Origin: Neolewinella agarilytica
GTDB lineage: Bacteria; Bacteroidota; Bacteroidia; Chitinophagales; Saprospiraceae
Length of the DNA stretch: 64,000 nt
Reading direction: 5' to 3'
NCBI RefSeq assembly: GCF_900110645.1
Contig: NZ_FOFB01000004.1
Location: forward strand, 222,126 to 286,125
Shown here: piece by piece, positions 45,501 to 53,202 of the stretch
Numbering within the stretch: the stretch's first letter is position 1
Layout of the letters: each line of letters opens with the position of its first letter
The notes under the pieces: generated by a model
Databases searched by the model: none
What the model was told of the DNA's origin: nothing
Seen by the model: only the letters and a program-made list of their open reading frames with translations
Position numbers and translations under genes: made by a program

Positions 45501-45615
45501 GACCGCTAACGATTCCTTGTGCATAGGCACTCGTTGTAAATAAGGATATGAATACAACAAGGAGGCCTAATACCCGATTGGTACGCCCAGCAAAAGGTTG
45601 TAAAGAGTATTTCAT
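42526..45615 (-). CDS. SusC/RagA-family TonB-linked outer membrane transporter
   Basis: A 1029-residue TonB-dependent glycan importer. Signal peptide at about 1-32 (VFISLFTTSAYAQ), carboxypeptidase-like domain (GIVSGQVSDESGESLIGVTV), TonB/plug signature VVVGYGSVQKSDITGSV and the plug segment ALQGRAAGVSVQTQNGGEPG, then the barrel, with EILKDASATAIYGSRGSGGV typical of SusC and a final aromatic strand SVTVGLNLKF. It heads the alginate locus with SusD and PL7 and probably imports alginate oligomers. About 525 bp of mostly empty sequence lies upstream. Confidence 0.94.
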   Translation of the reverse strand: MKYSLQPFAGRTNRVLGLLVVFISLFTTSAYAQGIVSGQVSDESGESLIGVTVRVQGTSTGTVTDIDGTFNLEVPSDAVLEFSYTGFESQAIPVGNQTRFDITLLTSSTVLDEVVVVGYGSVQKSDITGSVSSVKSEDIQAFPVLNAGQALQGRAAGVSVQTQNGGEPGAGISIRVRGSSSLNASSDPLVVVDGFVGASFPQQNDIESIEILKDASATAIYGSRGSGGVILVTTKKGKSGKPTVELNSNYSFQETTNRLDLLDARGFAQYQNMIRTNAGDVPYSQGPADTDWQDEIYRAGNTQNHQVSVSGGGDNVNYYVSGTYFNQEGIIINSDFEKIQFLANVDAKVSDRLKIGLNTVSSRSEQNGVSTQSTGSDAIGSVNGGGDDVVALAFRFSPDVGRFNDAGFFSQNTVGDDIENPWAVATQIRNETKTDNVRTNLYADFEILNGLSFKTTLGYRTQNSTEGYFKPQTFQLSAGGAFLESVKRTNLLNENYLTYSRPVGQGNLTLLAGHSYQKNTTEGLEAGARELLTDVFSWYNLEAGQIDQRTVDSRFSESEIESVFGRVNFDFQNKYLITATVRRDGASNFAANNKYAIFPSVALGWKISQENFLVDNNTISNLKLRASYGLTGNQAIGPYESLATYRVQPPTDVDGAFGVDLAREDNPDLKWETSYQTNIGLDLGLFEGRIAISADYYNIDTKDLLAVDRASNFYLGTSDLDVLRNVGSINNKGFEFSLTSTNINKPNFNWKSNFNVSINRNQVVELSSGSEILGSGAPGYFVGSSTYILREGNPLGLFWGLEYQGVYQGGAIPEGTALEGRSFDGDGNAIPGEPLFSEVADEDGNFNGIIDDNDRQIIGDPNPDFTLGFSNSFTYKNFDLNIFLQGSFGGDIYNLTAIQLYNGDSNALTDVLNSWTPENTNTDIPRAAIRGRERSSRFVEDGSYLRLKNVALGYNLPLGGIRNIGISSARLSISAQNLLTFTNYSGLDPEVSYFGSGGESSGEDNIIQGHDYGNYPNIRSVTVGLNLKF

Positions 45616-46058
45616 AGAATATTATTTAATATAGTAAAATAGCTGGATTTTTGTTGCAAAATCGCTTTAGTGAAGCAAATATCGAAAGACAAATATTAAT
45701 GTCAGTCTGGTTAACCAATTTAAGGCGTTCCCGTTTCTTAGCCAAATAATTTCGATTGTTTTTCCTGTGAAAATTGAAATTTGACGTCGGTGCTACTTAC
45801 GGTATTTTTGCTGCATTTTTCTGTTTACAAGGAATTCTTGCAATATAACAAATTATGGAATATGATTGAAGCGTTAAAGTGCTGTAGATCAATGACTTTT
45901 ATGCTTGATTCGTTTTTTTTGGCAATTGGTACTTGAGATATTCTGCCAAAATAAATTATTGTCGCCAATTCGAAATACTGGTTCCGTGAAGCCATGAATC
46001 TATCAGTAGTTCGAATTATAAATTGCAATACGAAAATGGCAATAATCAGCGTATAAAA
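45616..46058. other. Long AT-rich leader region of the alginate susC gene
   Basis: 443 bp with no gene. I found no exact TAnnTTTG box on the minus strand within it. A long regulated leader is common before susC genes. Confidence 0.35.
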
Positions 46059-46086
46059 TGAGGAGCGCCTGAACAGACGCTCCTCA
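46059..46086 (-). terminator. Terminator of the PKD lipoprotein gene
   Basis: TGAGGAGCG (46059-46067) and CGCTCCTCA (46078-46086) pair over 9 bp around a 10-nt loop. On the minus strand TTTTATAC follows. It lies 55 bp after the stop of the PKD gene. Confidence 0.75.
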
Positions 46087-46140
46087 CTTGTGTATATGAA
46101 CTTAATATTTAAAGTTTCATAACTTCCTTAGCATTAAAGC

Positions 46141-47217
46141 TTACTGGTCTTCACCTACTGTAACTTCAGAACAGTTAGGGTGGTATACAGAGTTGGCGTT
46201 GATGGGGTTTCCGTCAGCATCTGCAGGGTCCAGGTTGTCACCTGCAGTGTAGCCCTGGAAGTCATCGCTGAAGTATACTTCCTCTGTTCCTGAATCAGAA
46301 GAATAGATTACGATATCGTCAACCTGAAAGACTCCGTCAGAGGTAGATGAGGTGGAGTTGTATTTCCACTGGAAGTTATAAGCACCTTCCTTAGTAGCTT
46401 CTAAGTGGCCCGGTACATCACCATCACCACCATTAGTAGTACTTAGTGCATCCGTAATCACTGACTGGCCACCGATAGAAAGGCTGAATGTTGGGGGGGT
46501 TGAGCTGTCAGCAGAGGCCGCCCAACTTACTTCAACTGGTACCCATGTATCGATTACTCCTTCAGGGAAGTTTGCATTTGCAACAGCATCGTCAGATGCT
46601 CCTTCTCTGAATTCGTGAGGAACATTATCTTTCAGTCTTACCTCTACAATGGCAAAGTCACCAGTTGTTGAAGGGCCGGAAACGTTAATGAAACCGTCGG
46701 CAGCATCCTCAAAAACTCTGTACATGAAAGTTACTCTTCCTGTACGAATGGAATCCATTGCTGCAAACCGAAGCTCACCAGTATCATCATCAGCTAAGTC
46801 AGCGATAACGGCATATCTGTTCTTAGGTGCAGTAACCTCAATTGTTTCACTGGTCGTAGCCGTTACTCCATCAGATGCAGTTACCGTTAAGGTAACCGTA
46901 TAGGTGCCTTCTCCGGAGAAGGTGTAGACCGGGCTGGCATCAGTAGACGTTCCGTCGCCACCAAAGTCCCAGGCAGAGTCGAAGGAGGTGTCCGTAATTC
47001 CGTTAACCACGGAGTTGTTCGTGAAAGAGTAGGTCAGTGAGTTCTCTGCATCAACCTGTGAGGAAAAGCTGGCGACCACGTTAGAGGGGTCAGGAGTCAT
47101 TGGTTGCATCATTTCATCATCTTCACCACAGGACGAAATCATGGTTACTGCCAAGAAAAGGGACATCATCAGAATGATGTTTTTGCTTGCCATTGTTAAA
47201 ACGTTCTTCATAATCAT
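46141..47217 (-). CDS. PKD-domain surface lipoprotein of the alginate locus
   Basis: A 358-residue lipoprotein with lipobox TMISSCGED near residue 28; the start could be any of Met 1, 3 or 9. A PKD domain occupies about 45-130 (SAWDFGGDGTSTDASPVYTF). The rest is a jelly-roll-like beta domain (FMYRVFEDAADGFINVSGPS, GVFQVDDIVIYSSDSG) like the lectin-type domains of alginate-binding SusE/F-like proteins. It sits on the same strand upstream of SusC, separated by a terminator. Role inferred from position: capturing alginate at the cell surface. It has no catalytic motif that I can see. Confidence 0.78.
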   Translation of the reverse strand: MIMKNVLTMASKNIILMMSLFLAVTMISSCGEDDEMMQPMTPDPSNVVASFSSQVDAENSLTYSFTNNSVVNGITDTSFDSAWDFGGDGTSTDASPVYTFSGEGTYTVTLTVTASDGVTATTSETIEVTAPKNRYAVIADLADDDTGELRFAAMDSIRTGRVTFMYRVFEDAADGFINVSGPSTTGDFAIVEVRLKDNVPHEFREGASDDAVANANFPEGVIDTWVPVEVSWAASADSSTPPTFSLSIGGQSVITDALSTTNGGDGDVPGHLEATKEGAYNFQWKYNSTSSTSDGVFQVDDIVIYSSDSGTEEVYFSDDFQGYTAGDNLDPADADGNPINANSVYHPNCSEVTVGEDQ

Positions 47218-47709
47218 TACTTTTTTTAGTTAAAAATTAAGTTTACTATTTGAGTGTAGTCTGAGGCTAGATGAAAGTCAAATGCCCCGGGTTATGAACT
47301 AAATCCAGGATGCCTGTAGAAAACGCTACTGTCTGGTGCAGACACGGATTTAGAGGTTCTTTGTTAGCCATGTTGAAGGAGTACGGCGTACAGTTTCAAC
47401 TAAAGCGCTGACAGTACTCCCCAGCACATGTCATAAGTTTTTAAAAGAGCTCAAAAAAGGAGGAGTATTGCAGTGATCGATCATTAAATTGGTTCGCCGA
47501 ACAATTGGTTTACCAATTATTTGGTCTGCGAATTTAGCTTGAAGTACTTAAAGTGCCAAACTTTTTAATTCTTTTTTGCTCACCGGGACATTTAAAATGG
47601 ATTCTCTGCCAACTCCCGCAATTTTAAACCGAAATGCGGAACCTTCTCTGTTCTGCAACTTTCCTCCTTTGCTTCTACATTGAACAGAAAGTGAAACAGT
47701 TCCCAAGCA
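47218..47709. other. Intergenic region between divergent PKD lipoprotein and PcfJ genes
   Basis: 492 bp with no supported gene; AT-rich in the middle. It contains a short direct word ATTGGTT(C/T) around 47,490-47,525 in which inverted ATTGGTTTACCAAT is a perfect dyad, a possible operator. Nothing else is evident. Confidence 0.35.
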
Positions 47710-49371
47710 ATGTCTCCTCTGATTAATCATACACTTAACCTGACAAAGGCTGAGCAACTCGTCTTTCCACTTGAAGTGGACTATCTGGTTCATGCCTTAG
47801 TATTGGGTCGTTCGCTTCATGGTCGGGAACTGGAAGACGTCCTGGTCCTTTATCGACGCGCCTACAGCCAGCTCTCTGAGCTGGAACGACAATTGCGCGC
47901 TCCCGATCAACTGTTTATGGAGGAATGGGTAATGATTGCCTTTCGCGAAGGTTCTTTAAAGTTGCCCCCAACAGATTCGCAGCGCCTGGCCCTGCTACGT
48001 TTTGCCGCACTTGGCCTGAACGCAGAGGACATCGCCACTCTCGTGGCCGCATGGAAAGATCAGGACGCTATTGCCATTGGCCTGAACAGCTATCGGGAGG
48101 CATCTTTAGCACAACTCCGGAGCTATCTTGTCTTTCTGGAAGAGTTTGCCCCTTACCTAACGGAAGAGGTCAATCATCTGGCACGAACCCTCCTCCTGGA
48201 AGATGCTCATCTCCGTAATGAAGAGCTGGTGGCGGAGTTTATCACGCAATACAGTCCTGATTTTCTTGACCGGTTTACTGCACAAGGGTTGACCTTGTTA
48301 AACTACCATACGCTATGGAAAGTCTGGTTCTCCGTTTTTAGTGAGCACAACCTGAAAGAAGAGTCCCTTCCGGATGATTACCTGAAGACACCCTTTCGGG
48401 AAGTGATTCGAAATGTGCCCGATCGCTTATGGTTCTTAACGGCTAAAAAAACCGGAGGGGTAGATTTTACGTTCGCCATTGGGCAGCCTGGTTTCTACCA
48501 GCTTGCTGCGGGCAATAGTGCGCGTAAGTATCTGACGGAAATTGGTATGCCCCGTGGTGCCTGGCGGCAACTACTGTCGCTGCCCTACGAGACCGAGTTG
48601 TTAGAGCTTGCAGCCCCTGACCTTTACCTCTGGGCCCTGAGCCTGGGAGCTAATCAGGAATTGGCGAGGCAGCTACCCGCCTTTATGCCACGACGATACC
48701 AAACGGCCTGGGAACCTGTGTTGCAGCAATTGGCTCGCCTGACGACCATTAGCTGGGATCTGGAAGAAGGGCAGCGCCTGCTGGGCTATGTCTATCACAT
48801 CGTACGGGATCAGCCCGATTTTCGTGTCGATGTTCACCGGCCAGAATTGCTGATAGCTGCCTCCAATGCACACTATGCCCGGATTGAACAGTCGATGGCG
48901 GCGGTGGTCCGGGAGCGACGGGCCGTAGTGGAAGCTGATCAGGAAGCACGGGCCCGGCAAGCTGCCGTTCAGGCGGAGCAGGAAGCTAAGCGCCGCAGAG
49001 AGTACGAAGCCTGGCTCCGTAGAACGAAATGGGCACCAATGAATCGGGTCAAACCCCTTCGTTACTCTTCCCGCCTTCGCATCCAGGAGTTGACCAACGG
49101 CTGGGAGCTTTTTCTGGAAGGGCAGGCCATGGGGCACTGCGTCGGAGATTATGTCAACCACTGCAGATTGGGACGATTCTCTATCTGGACTTTACGCGTA
49201 GAGCGCGACCGGAAGGTCCGTAGCCTGGTAACCATCCGGATCAACGTGGCTAACCGGCAAATCGTAGAAGCCCGCGCTCGTTTTAACCGGGATCCCCTGC
49301 AGGAGTACAAGGTGTTGATTAATGAGTGGGCGAGAGGGAACAGGATTAAACCCCTGTCCGCCTGGGAGTGA
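47710..49371 (+). CDS. PcfJ-like protein
   Basis: A 553-residue protein. The last 120 residues match the PcfJ-like domain: LTNGWELFLEGQAMGHCVGD, then YVNHCRLGRFSIWTLRVERD and QIVEARARFNRD, with the conserved His-Cys pair and second Cys. The front 430 residues are helical and of unknown kind; a charged coiled coil (about 398-440, AVVEADQEARARQAAVQAEQ) joins the two. PcfJ was first seen on a conjugative plasmid, but chromosomal copies are widespread in Bacteroidota and their function is unknown. Its stop abuts that of the converging Kelch gene with no base between. No conjugation gene is nearby. Confidence 0.75.
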   Translation: MSPLINHTLNLTKAEQLVFPLEVDYLVHALVLGRSLHGRELEDVLVLYRRAYSQLSELERQLRAPDQLFMEEWVMIAFREGSLKLPPTDSQRLALLRFAALGLNAEDIATLVAAWKDQDAIAIGLNSYREASLAQLRSYLVFLEEFAPYLTEEVNHLARTLLLEDAHLRNEELVAEFITQYSPDFLDRFTAQGLTLLNYHTLWKVWFSVFSEHNLKEESLPDDYLKTPFREVIRNVPDRLWFLTAKKTGGVDFTFAIGQPGFYQLAAGNSARKYLTEIGMPRGAWRQLLSLPYETELLELAAPDLYLWALSLGANQELARQLPAFMPRRYQTAWEPVLQQLARLTTISWDLEEGQRLLGYVYHIVRDQPDFRVDVHRPELLIAASNAHYARIEQSMAAVVRERRAVVEADQEARARQAAVQAEQEAKRRREYEAWLRRTKWAPMNRVKPLRYSSRLRIQELTNGWELFLEGQAMGHCVGDYVNHCRLGRFSIWTLRVERDRKVRSLVTIRINVANRQIVEARARFNRDPLQEYKVLINEWARGNRIKPLSAWE

Positions 49372-50370
49372 TTACTTAAGGGTAATCGCGATTACATCTG
49401 CTAACTCCGGGCTACCGCCCCGATTGCCGCACCCACTGGCCATAATGAGCTGGCCGCCATGCTGTACGATACCCGTACCGTGGCGGCCACGGCTCAAGGG
49501 GGCTAGTGTGCGCCACTTGCCCGTAGCGGGGGAGAGTGCTTCCACTTCGTTATGGGCTACTTTGTGGGCAGTGGATTCGCCTCCAACAACGAGAATGTCA
49601 TGATCAAGCACCATTGCCGCATTACCCGCCCGGTGGGTGGGCATGGTGTCGGATAGGGTAGACCAGGTTTTGGTTGCTAGGTCATAGACATCGACTTCGC
49701 CAATGGTGTTGGCAAAGGGGTTGGTGGCGGCGACCGTCGTTCGGCCAGCCAGTGCATAAAGCTTGTTGTCGTAGGCAACGGCCTGGAAGTGATCACGGCT
49801 TCGGGGCGCGTCGGGTAGCTGTACCCACTCGTCTGTCTCCGGGTTGTAAGCGTCCAGCCAGGGGACGTGCCCACCCCGGTGCCCATCCTGAATACCACAG
49901 ACCATATAGATAAGGCCATTGTGCAGTACCGCTCCTGCGCCGCCGCGGCGGCGGCCTTCAGGAATGGTCGCACCCGTACGCCAGGCGTTGTCCGCCGGGC
50001 TGTAGATGTAAATCTCCGGCAGCGGGGTCTCGCCGGGGTAGCCGCCGGTCATGGCTCCCATCAGGTAAATTTCGTCTTGGTAAACGACGGGCTGAAAGTG
50101 ATGAATCTCCACGGGGCTGGTGTCTCCCGCACTCCAGCTTTCACTTTCAAAATCATAGATGTCAACGGGCTTAATACCCCGGCCACCGAGGAGGTAGCCT
50201 TTATCGCCTACACGTACAAAGGCCGCTTCGTGGCGGGCGGTGGGCTGGCCCTCAGGCGTAACCTCGTGCCAGTTGGGGGCCGGGTTAGGGGTGGAGGTGT
50301 CCGTTGCTTCGGTCGGCCTAGTTTCGCAGGAAAAGAGGAGGAAGGGAAGGATGAGGAGTAGGTAGCGCAT
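49372..50370 (-). CDS. Kelch-repeat beta-propeller lipoprotein
   Basis: About 332 residues from ATG 50370 (MRYLLLILPFLLFSCETRPT, lipobox LLFSC). Five or six Kelch motifs follow, such as VGDKGYLLGGRGIKPVDIYD, DEIYLMGAMTGGYPGETPLP, NGLIYMVCGIQDGHRGGHVP and NKLYALAGRTTVAATNPFAN, each with the Gly-Gly/Gly pair and distal Trp. It is a surface or periplasmic propeller that likely binds protein or glycan. No galactose-oxidase active-site residues are obvious. The frame extends to 50463, but the lipoprotein signal fixes the start. Confidence 0.85.
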   Translation of the reverse strand: MRYLLLILPFLLFSCETRPTEATDTSTPNPAPNWHEVTPEGQPTARHEAAFVRVGDKGYLLGGRGIKPVDIYDFESESWSAGDTSPVEIHHFQPVVYQDEIYLMGAMTGGYPGETPLPEIYIYSPADNAWRTGATIPEGRRRGGAGAVLHNGLIYMVCGIQDGHRGGHVPWLDAYNPETDEWVQLPDAPRSRDHFQAVAYDNKLYALAGRTTVAATNPFANTIGEVDVYDLATKTWSTLSDTMPTHRAGNAAMVLDHDILVVGGESTAHKVAHNEVEALSPATGKWRTLAPLSRGRHGTGIVQHGGQLIMASGCGNRGGSPELADVIAITLK

Positions 50371-50416
50371 GGGGGAAGATAAGGATTGTGGTTTAGGTAT
50401 ACGATTAGAGTATAAG

Positions 50417-50447
50417 TTGCAACTTTCAGGAATAACGACTATATTTG
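50417..50447 (+). promoter_or_regulatory. Promoter of the dockerin/cohesin pair
   Basis: TTG at 50417-50419, 20 bp, TATATTTG at 50440-50447: both boxes of the Bacteroidota consensus at the right spacing, 20 bp before the GTG start codon. Confidence 0.7.
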
Positions 50448-50467
50448 AATAGCCTAAAAACACCTTC

Positions 50468-51235
50468 GTGAAATTCCCTCCTTCCTTCCTGTTAATTCTA
50501 TGCTGCTTTTTTTGGTATAGTATTCCGATTACAGCTCAAGTCGTTATTGGTGCTGTTAATACCCCTCAAGTTCCGTCTTATGAAGTTCCTCCTACGGATG
50601 TATTGATGCCAGTAACGTTTTCAAATGGTATTTCAACCACTTTCTTAGCCACTACGACCTACAATAATTTTGGCAACCCTTATTTTATCCCTCTCTTTGG
50701 AAATCCGGGAATAAGTTCTGCTAAAATTTACGTTGATCTTACGACAACTCAGGATGATTATGTGGATGTTTTTAGCTCCTGCATCACTACTGCTGATATC
50801 ATTGCTATTTCAACATATATATTAGCGAGTGATCCGTCCTCTTTATCTAGCTCCCAGAAAATAGCTGCAGATGTTAATCTTGATGGAAATATTTCAATTT
50901 TTGACATGGTTGAAATTCAACGAGTGGTACTTGGGTATCAGGACTTTTTTAGAAACTCAATCACTGTAAATGGTGTTACTTATAACGATGTAAGTGCTGT
51001 CTATCCGACTGTGGCGGCTGTTGATCAACTTAATAATGCATTGTTTAATATTTCATACAGTTGTGTCTATAATTATAATCCATTCCCTTCTAATTCTCTT
51101 ATTGGTCAGAATTTTATGGCAATTAGGCTTGGTGACGTGAATCAAACCTGTGATTCGTTCTTTGTTCTTGACAATTTTTCTATAGAATCTTATTTATGCA
51201 ATAAGGAAAGTAGTGATTTGCGCATTGTAATATAA
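50468..51235 (+). CDS. Secreted protein with dockerin-like repeat pair
   Basis: A 255-residue exported protein starting at GTG 50468 (MKFPPSFLLILCCFFWYSIP). The middle holds two calcium-loop-plus-helix units like a type I dockerin: CITTADIIAISTYILASDPS (first, loop weak) and ADVNLDGNISIFDMVEIQRV (second, a full DxNxDGxIxxxD loop), followed by FMAIRLGDVNQTC. This arrangement is known from much larger Saprospiria surface proteins. There is no sorting tail. The gene is clearly AT-rich against its neighbours, and so is the next, pointing to shared acquisition. It could bind the cohesin-like protein encoded 40 bp downstream, or the pair may be a split version of a once-continuous protein. Confidence 0.65.
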   Translation: MKFPPSFLLILCCFFWYSIPITAQVVIGAVNTPQVPSYEVPPTDVLMPVTFSNGISTTFLATTTYNNFGNPYFIPLFGNPGISSAKIYVDLTTTQDDYVDVFSSCITTADIIAISTYILASDPSSLSSSQKIAADVNLDGNISIFDMVEIQRVVLGYQDFFRNSITVNGVTYNDVSAVYPTVAAVDQLNNALFNISYSCVYNYNPFPSNSLIGQNFMAIRLGDVNQTCDSFFVLDNFSIESYLCNKESSDLRIVI

Positions 51236-51275
51236 GCAGCGAAAATATTCTAATTGCCGACTAAAATATTGTCAT

Positions 51276-52040
51276 ATGTATTCTTCTAATGAAATAGTGA
51301 GAGATTTTTTTATCTTAATTTTAATATTATCAAGTTTTCTTGCTAAGGGGCAAGAGGTGAGTGTTTTGGGGGTTTTGGTAGAGGACGGTCAAACGACCAT
51401 TGAGGTTCCTGTAGCAATTACTTTTTCTGATTCAATTTTAGGGCTGCAATTTAGTGTTGTCTGGCCTGAAAGTGAACTTGCGTTAGACACTGTACTGTTT
51501 AACCAAGAGCTACTTGATCAAAATATTTCTATTCGTTATAGTAATCCACAACGAGGAAAACTAATTGTACTTATTGCACCAGAATTTGGATTCCTGGACC
51601 CAATAGTATTTGAAAAAGAATCCATTGGGCTGACTATCGTTTTTAGGCTGTTAGATCAATATTCTGGATCAACTATAATTGGATTTGATCCTGAATTCCC
51701 CAATGTTTTTGCGGACTTTAATGGTCACGTCTACCCAACCCTAACCAATGGCTCTATTTCCAACGCAGATGGAACCGTTAGTACATTAGCAACAGTTATA
51801 AATAATACGTTGAAAATTTATCCTAACCCAACTAAAGGAATGTGCTCCATAAGCGGGTTGCCTGCATCGAGTGCTAATACTGGGTTTAGAATTGTTGACG
51901 TTTTGGGGGGCATCATTCTGACGGGAAAACTAAACAATAATGGTTTTAGTTTGCCTCAATCAACGCCTTCAGGGACTTACTGGATCTTGATTGATGGGGA
52001 TGAAAAAGTTTATGTTGAACCTTTAGTGGTGAATAAGTGA
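51276..52040 (+). CDS. Cohesin-like domain protein with T9SS type A sorting tail
   Basis: A 254-residue exported protein (signal FFILILILSSFLAKGQ). Residues about 28-165 have the pattern of a cohesin or cohesin-like beta-sandwich: TTIEVPVAITFSDSILGLQF, then VWPESELALDTVLF, GLTIVFRLLDQ and NGSISNADG at the end. The C-terminal 75 residues are a T9SS type A tail (LKIYPNPTKGMCSISGLP, ending YVEPLVVNK), so the protein is exported by T9SS. It is AT-rich and follows the dockerin-like gene by 40 bp without its own promoter. Cohesin identity is inferred from pattern only. Confidence 0.6.
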   Translation: MYSSNEIVRDFFILILILSSFLAKGQEVSVLGVLVEDGQTTIEVPVAITFSDSILGLQFSVVWPESELALDTVLFNQELLDQNISIRYSNPQRGKLIVLIAPEFGFLDPIVFEKESIGLTIVFRLLDQYSGSTIIGFDPEFPNVFADFNGHVYPTLTNGSISNADGTVSTLATVINNTLKIYPNPTKGMCSISGLPASSANTGFRIVDVLGGIILTGKLNNNGFSLPQSTPSGTYWILIDGDEKVYVEPLVVNK

Positions 52041-52106
52041 TAGGTGGCGCCTGCTTCTTAAATGCTCACCTTCGCTAGCGCTGGATTTTGTCGGTACCTT
52101 CTTTTG

Positions 52107-52418
52107 CTAGAAGAGACAGGAGAGGACTCCTTGCAGTTTTATGACTACTGCCTGCGTTGCAGCCATCCTTTGCATCTGCGCACCGTCGCCCAGAGAAACA
52201 ATAAGAGAAACGACACTATTAAGCATCGTCACCCTCCTGCTGGCTTCACGGCCCATGAAGTAGAGGTCATCCCCGACTAAGTTGAAATCATGAGGATGAG
52301 AGTCGCCATCGCCTGGGTTCAGGTTGGTAATCAGCTCTCGACTAAGACTTTGTGGACTCATCCGGTAAATTTCGTCGTACTGTGGAGCATTATCAGGGAA
52401 AACGTCCACTACCGACAA
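52107..52418 (-). pseudogene. Fragment of a secreted ELWxxDGT/hyalin-like repeat protein
   Basis: On the minus strand the first 60 residues read like a piece of a large secreted protein: FPDNAPQYDEIYRMSPQSLS, then LITNLNPGDGDSHPHDFNLV and GDDLYFMGREA. This is the NPGxGDSxPxxFxxxxxxLYF pattern of repeat-type surface proteins. The rest of the frame (from SRRVTMLNS) does not fit, and stops close both sides. So a degraded fragment of about 180 bp remains. It carries a copy of the dispersed motif at its 3' side (52170-52190). Confidence 0.5.
52170..52190 (+). repeat. Dispersed motif, copy 8 (variant)
   Basis: TTGCATCTGCGCACC followed by GTCGCC, inside the pseudogene region. Confidence 0.45.
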
Positions 52419-52470
52419 AACCGTCGAGCATCAAATTCCGTATCTCAATTTATCCCCACCTTTGCAACTC

Positions 52471-53154
52471 ATGCATCAGCCCACTGCCATACTCCTCTTC
52501 AGTCGCTCGGCGGCAGCCGAGGCCCACGAGAAGGGCTTCGGGGCGAAGCATGGTGGAGAACGGATGGCGGAAGGATTGATCCGCCGGACGGAGCAGACGG
52601 TTCGTCTTAGTGGTTTACCCGTTTTCCGTAGCGATGAGACGACGCAAAAGGGTAAGACCTTCGGCCAGCGACTCGCGGCAGCGATGAACGGTGTGTTCGC
52701 TAAGGGTTTCGAGAACGTGATTGTGGTGGGAAATGACTGCCCCTCGGTCCGCCCCTCGCACCTGCGCGCCGCCGCCCGCCTGCTTGAAAACGGGGAGAAC
52801 GTTCTTGGTCCTGATCGGCGGGGTGGTGTGTGGCTGCTTGGCCTGCAACGCCGGGATTTTAACGCCCGCGCACTTGCTTCCCTACGCTGGGAAAGCGGTG
52901 ATTTGTACGCCGATCTGGTCGCGCAACTGCCCGCCGTGGCGGATTTTGCGCGCTTGGGTGACCTCAATTCACTGGCGGATATTCGCCGGGACTGGTGGCA
53001 ATTGCGCCACATTTTTGGCCAGTTGGCTGATTTGATTAACGGTGCTTTGCGGGTGGTTTTTGCGCCCCTTGTTATGCTTCAATCTGCACGCTTGATGCGG
53101 CGGTTGGGGCGGGCGCCGCCGGTTGTACCGCCGACTTCAGTCGGCGGACGCTGA
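52471..53154 (+). CDS. TIGR04282/DUF2064-family transferase (arsenosugar-associated glycosyltransferase)
   Basis: About 227 residues; ATG 52471 (MHQPTAILLFSRSAAAEAHE) is preferred to ATG 52462. The nucleotide-sugar-like fold is shown by RSDETTQKGKTFGQRLAAAM, ENVIVVGNDCPSVRPSHLRA (with the GNDCP motif) and RRGGVWLLGLQ. The family is recorded as a component of arsenosugar and related radical-SAM loci, and ArsS is encoded 9 kb downstream. The last nine residues, VPPTSVGGR, are encoded by one arm of an inserted palindromic repeat (53123-53147), so the natural C-terminus has been replaced. Confidence 0.75.
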   Translation: MHQPTAILLFSRSAAAEAHEKGFGAKHGGERMAEGLIRRTEQTVRLSGLPVFRSDETTQKGKTFGQRLAAAMNGVFAKGFENVIVVGNDCPSVRPSHLRAAARLLENGENVLGPDRRGGVWLLGLQRRDFNARALASLRWESGDLYADLVAQLPAVADFARLGDLNSLADIRRDWWQLRHIFGQLADLINGALRVVFAPLVMLQSARLMRRLGRAPPVVPPTSVGGR

Positions 53155-53183
53155 TTCATGCCGACTGAAGTCGGCAGTACAAA
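53123..53183. repeat. REP-like double palindrome, copy A
   Basis: Two inverted arms, each itself a hairpin: CCGCCGACTTCAGTCGGCGG at 53128-53147 (9-bp arms with TC centre) and GCCGACTGAAGTCGGC at 53160-53175, flanked by TTGTAC and GTACAA. Arm one supplies the tail of the upstream transferase; arm two lies at the front of the SusC reading frame. Confidence 0.9.
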
Positions 53184-53202
53184 CACATCTCAAGTTTTTT
53201 TT

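Noticed and set aside
45825..46028. 67-codon minus-strand frame in the susC leader region
   Set aside because: AT-rich random-looking translation; more likely untranslated leader.
47710..49371. PcfJ-like gene as a sign of an integrated conjugative element
   Set aside because: No integrase, relaxase or other transfer gene lies near, and chromosomal PcfJ-like genes are common in Bacteroidota.
52758..52772. Possible further copy of the dispersed motif in the transferase gene
   Set aside because: Only the GCACCTGCG core matches; the rest fits the conserved coding sequence SHLRAAARL.
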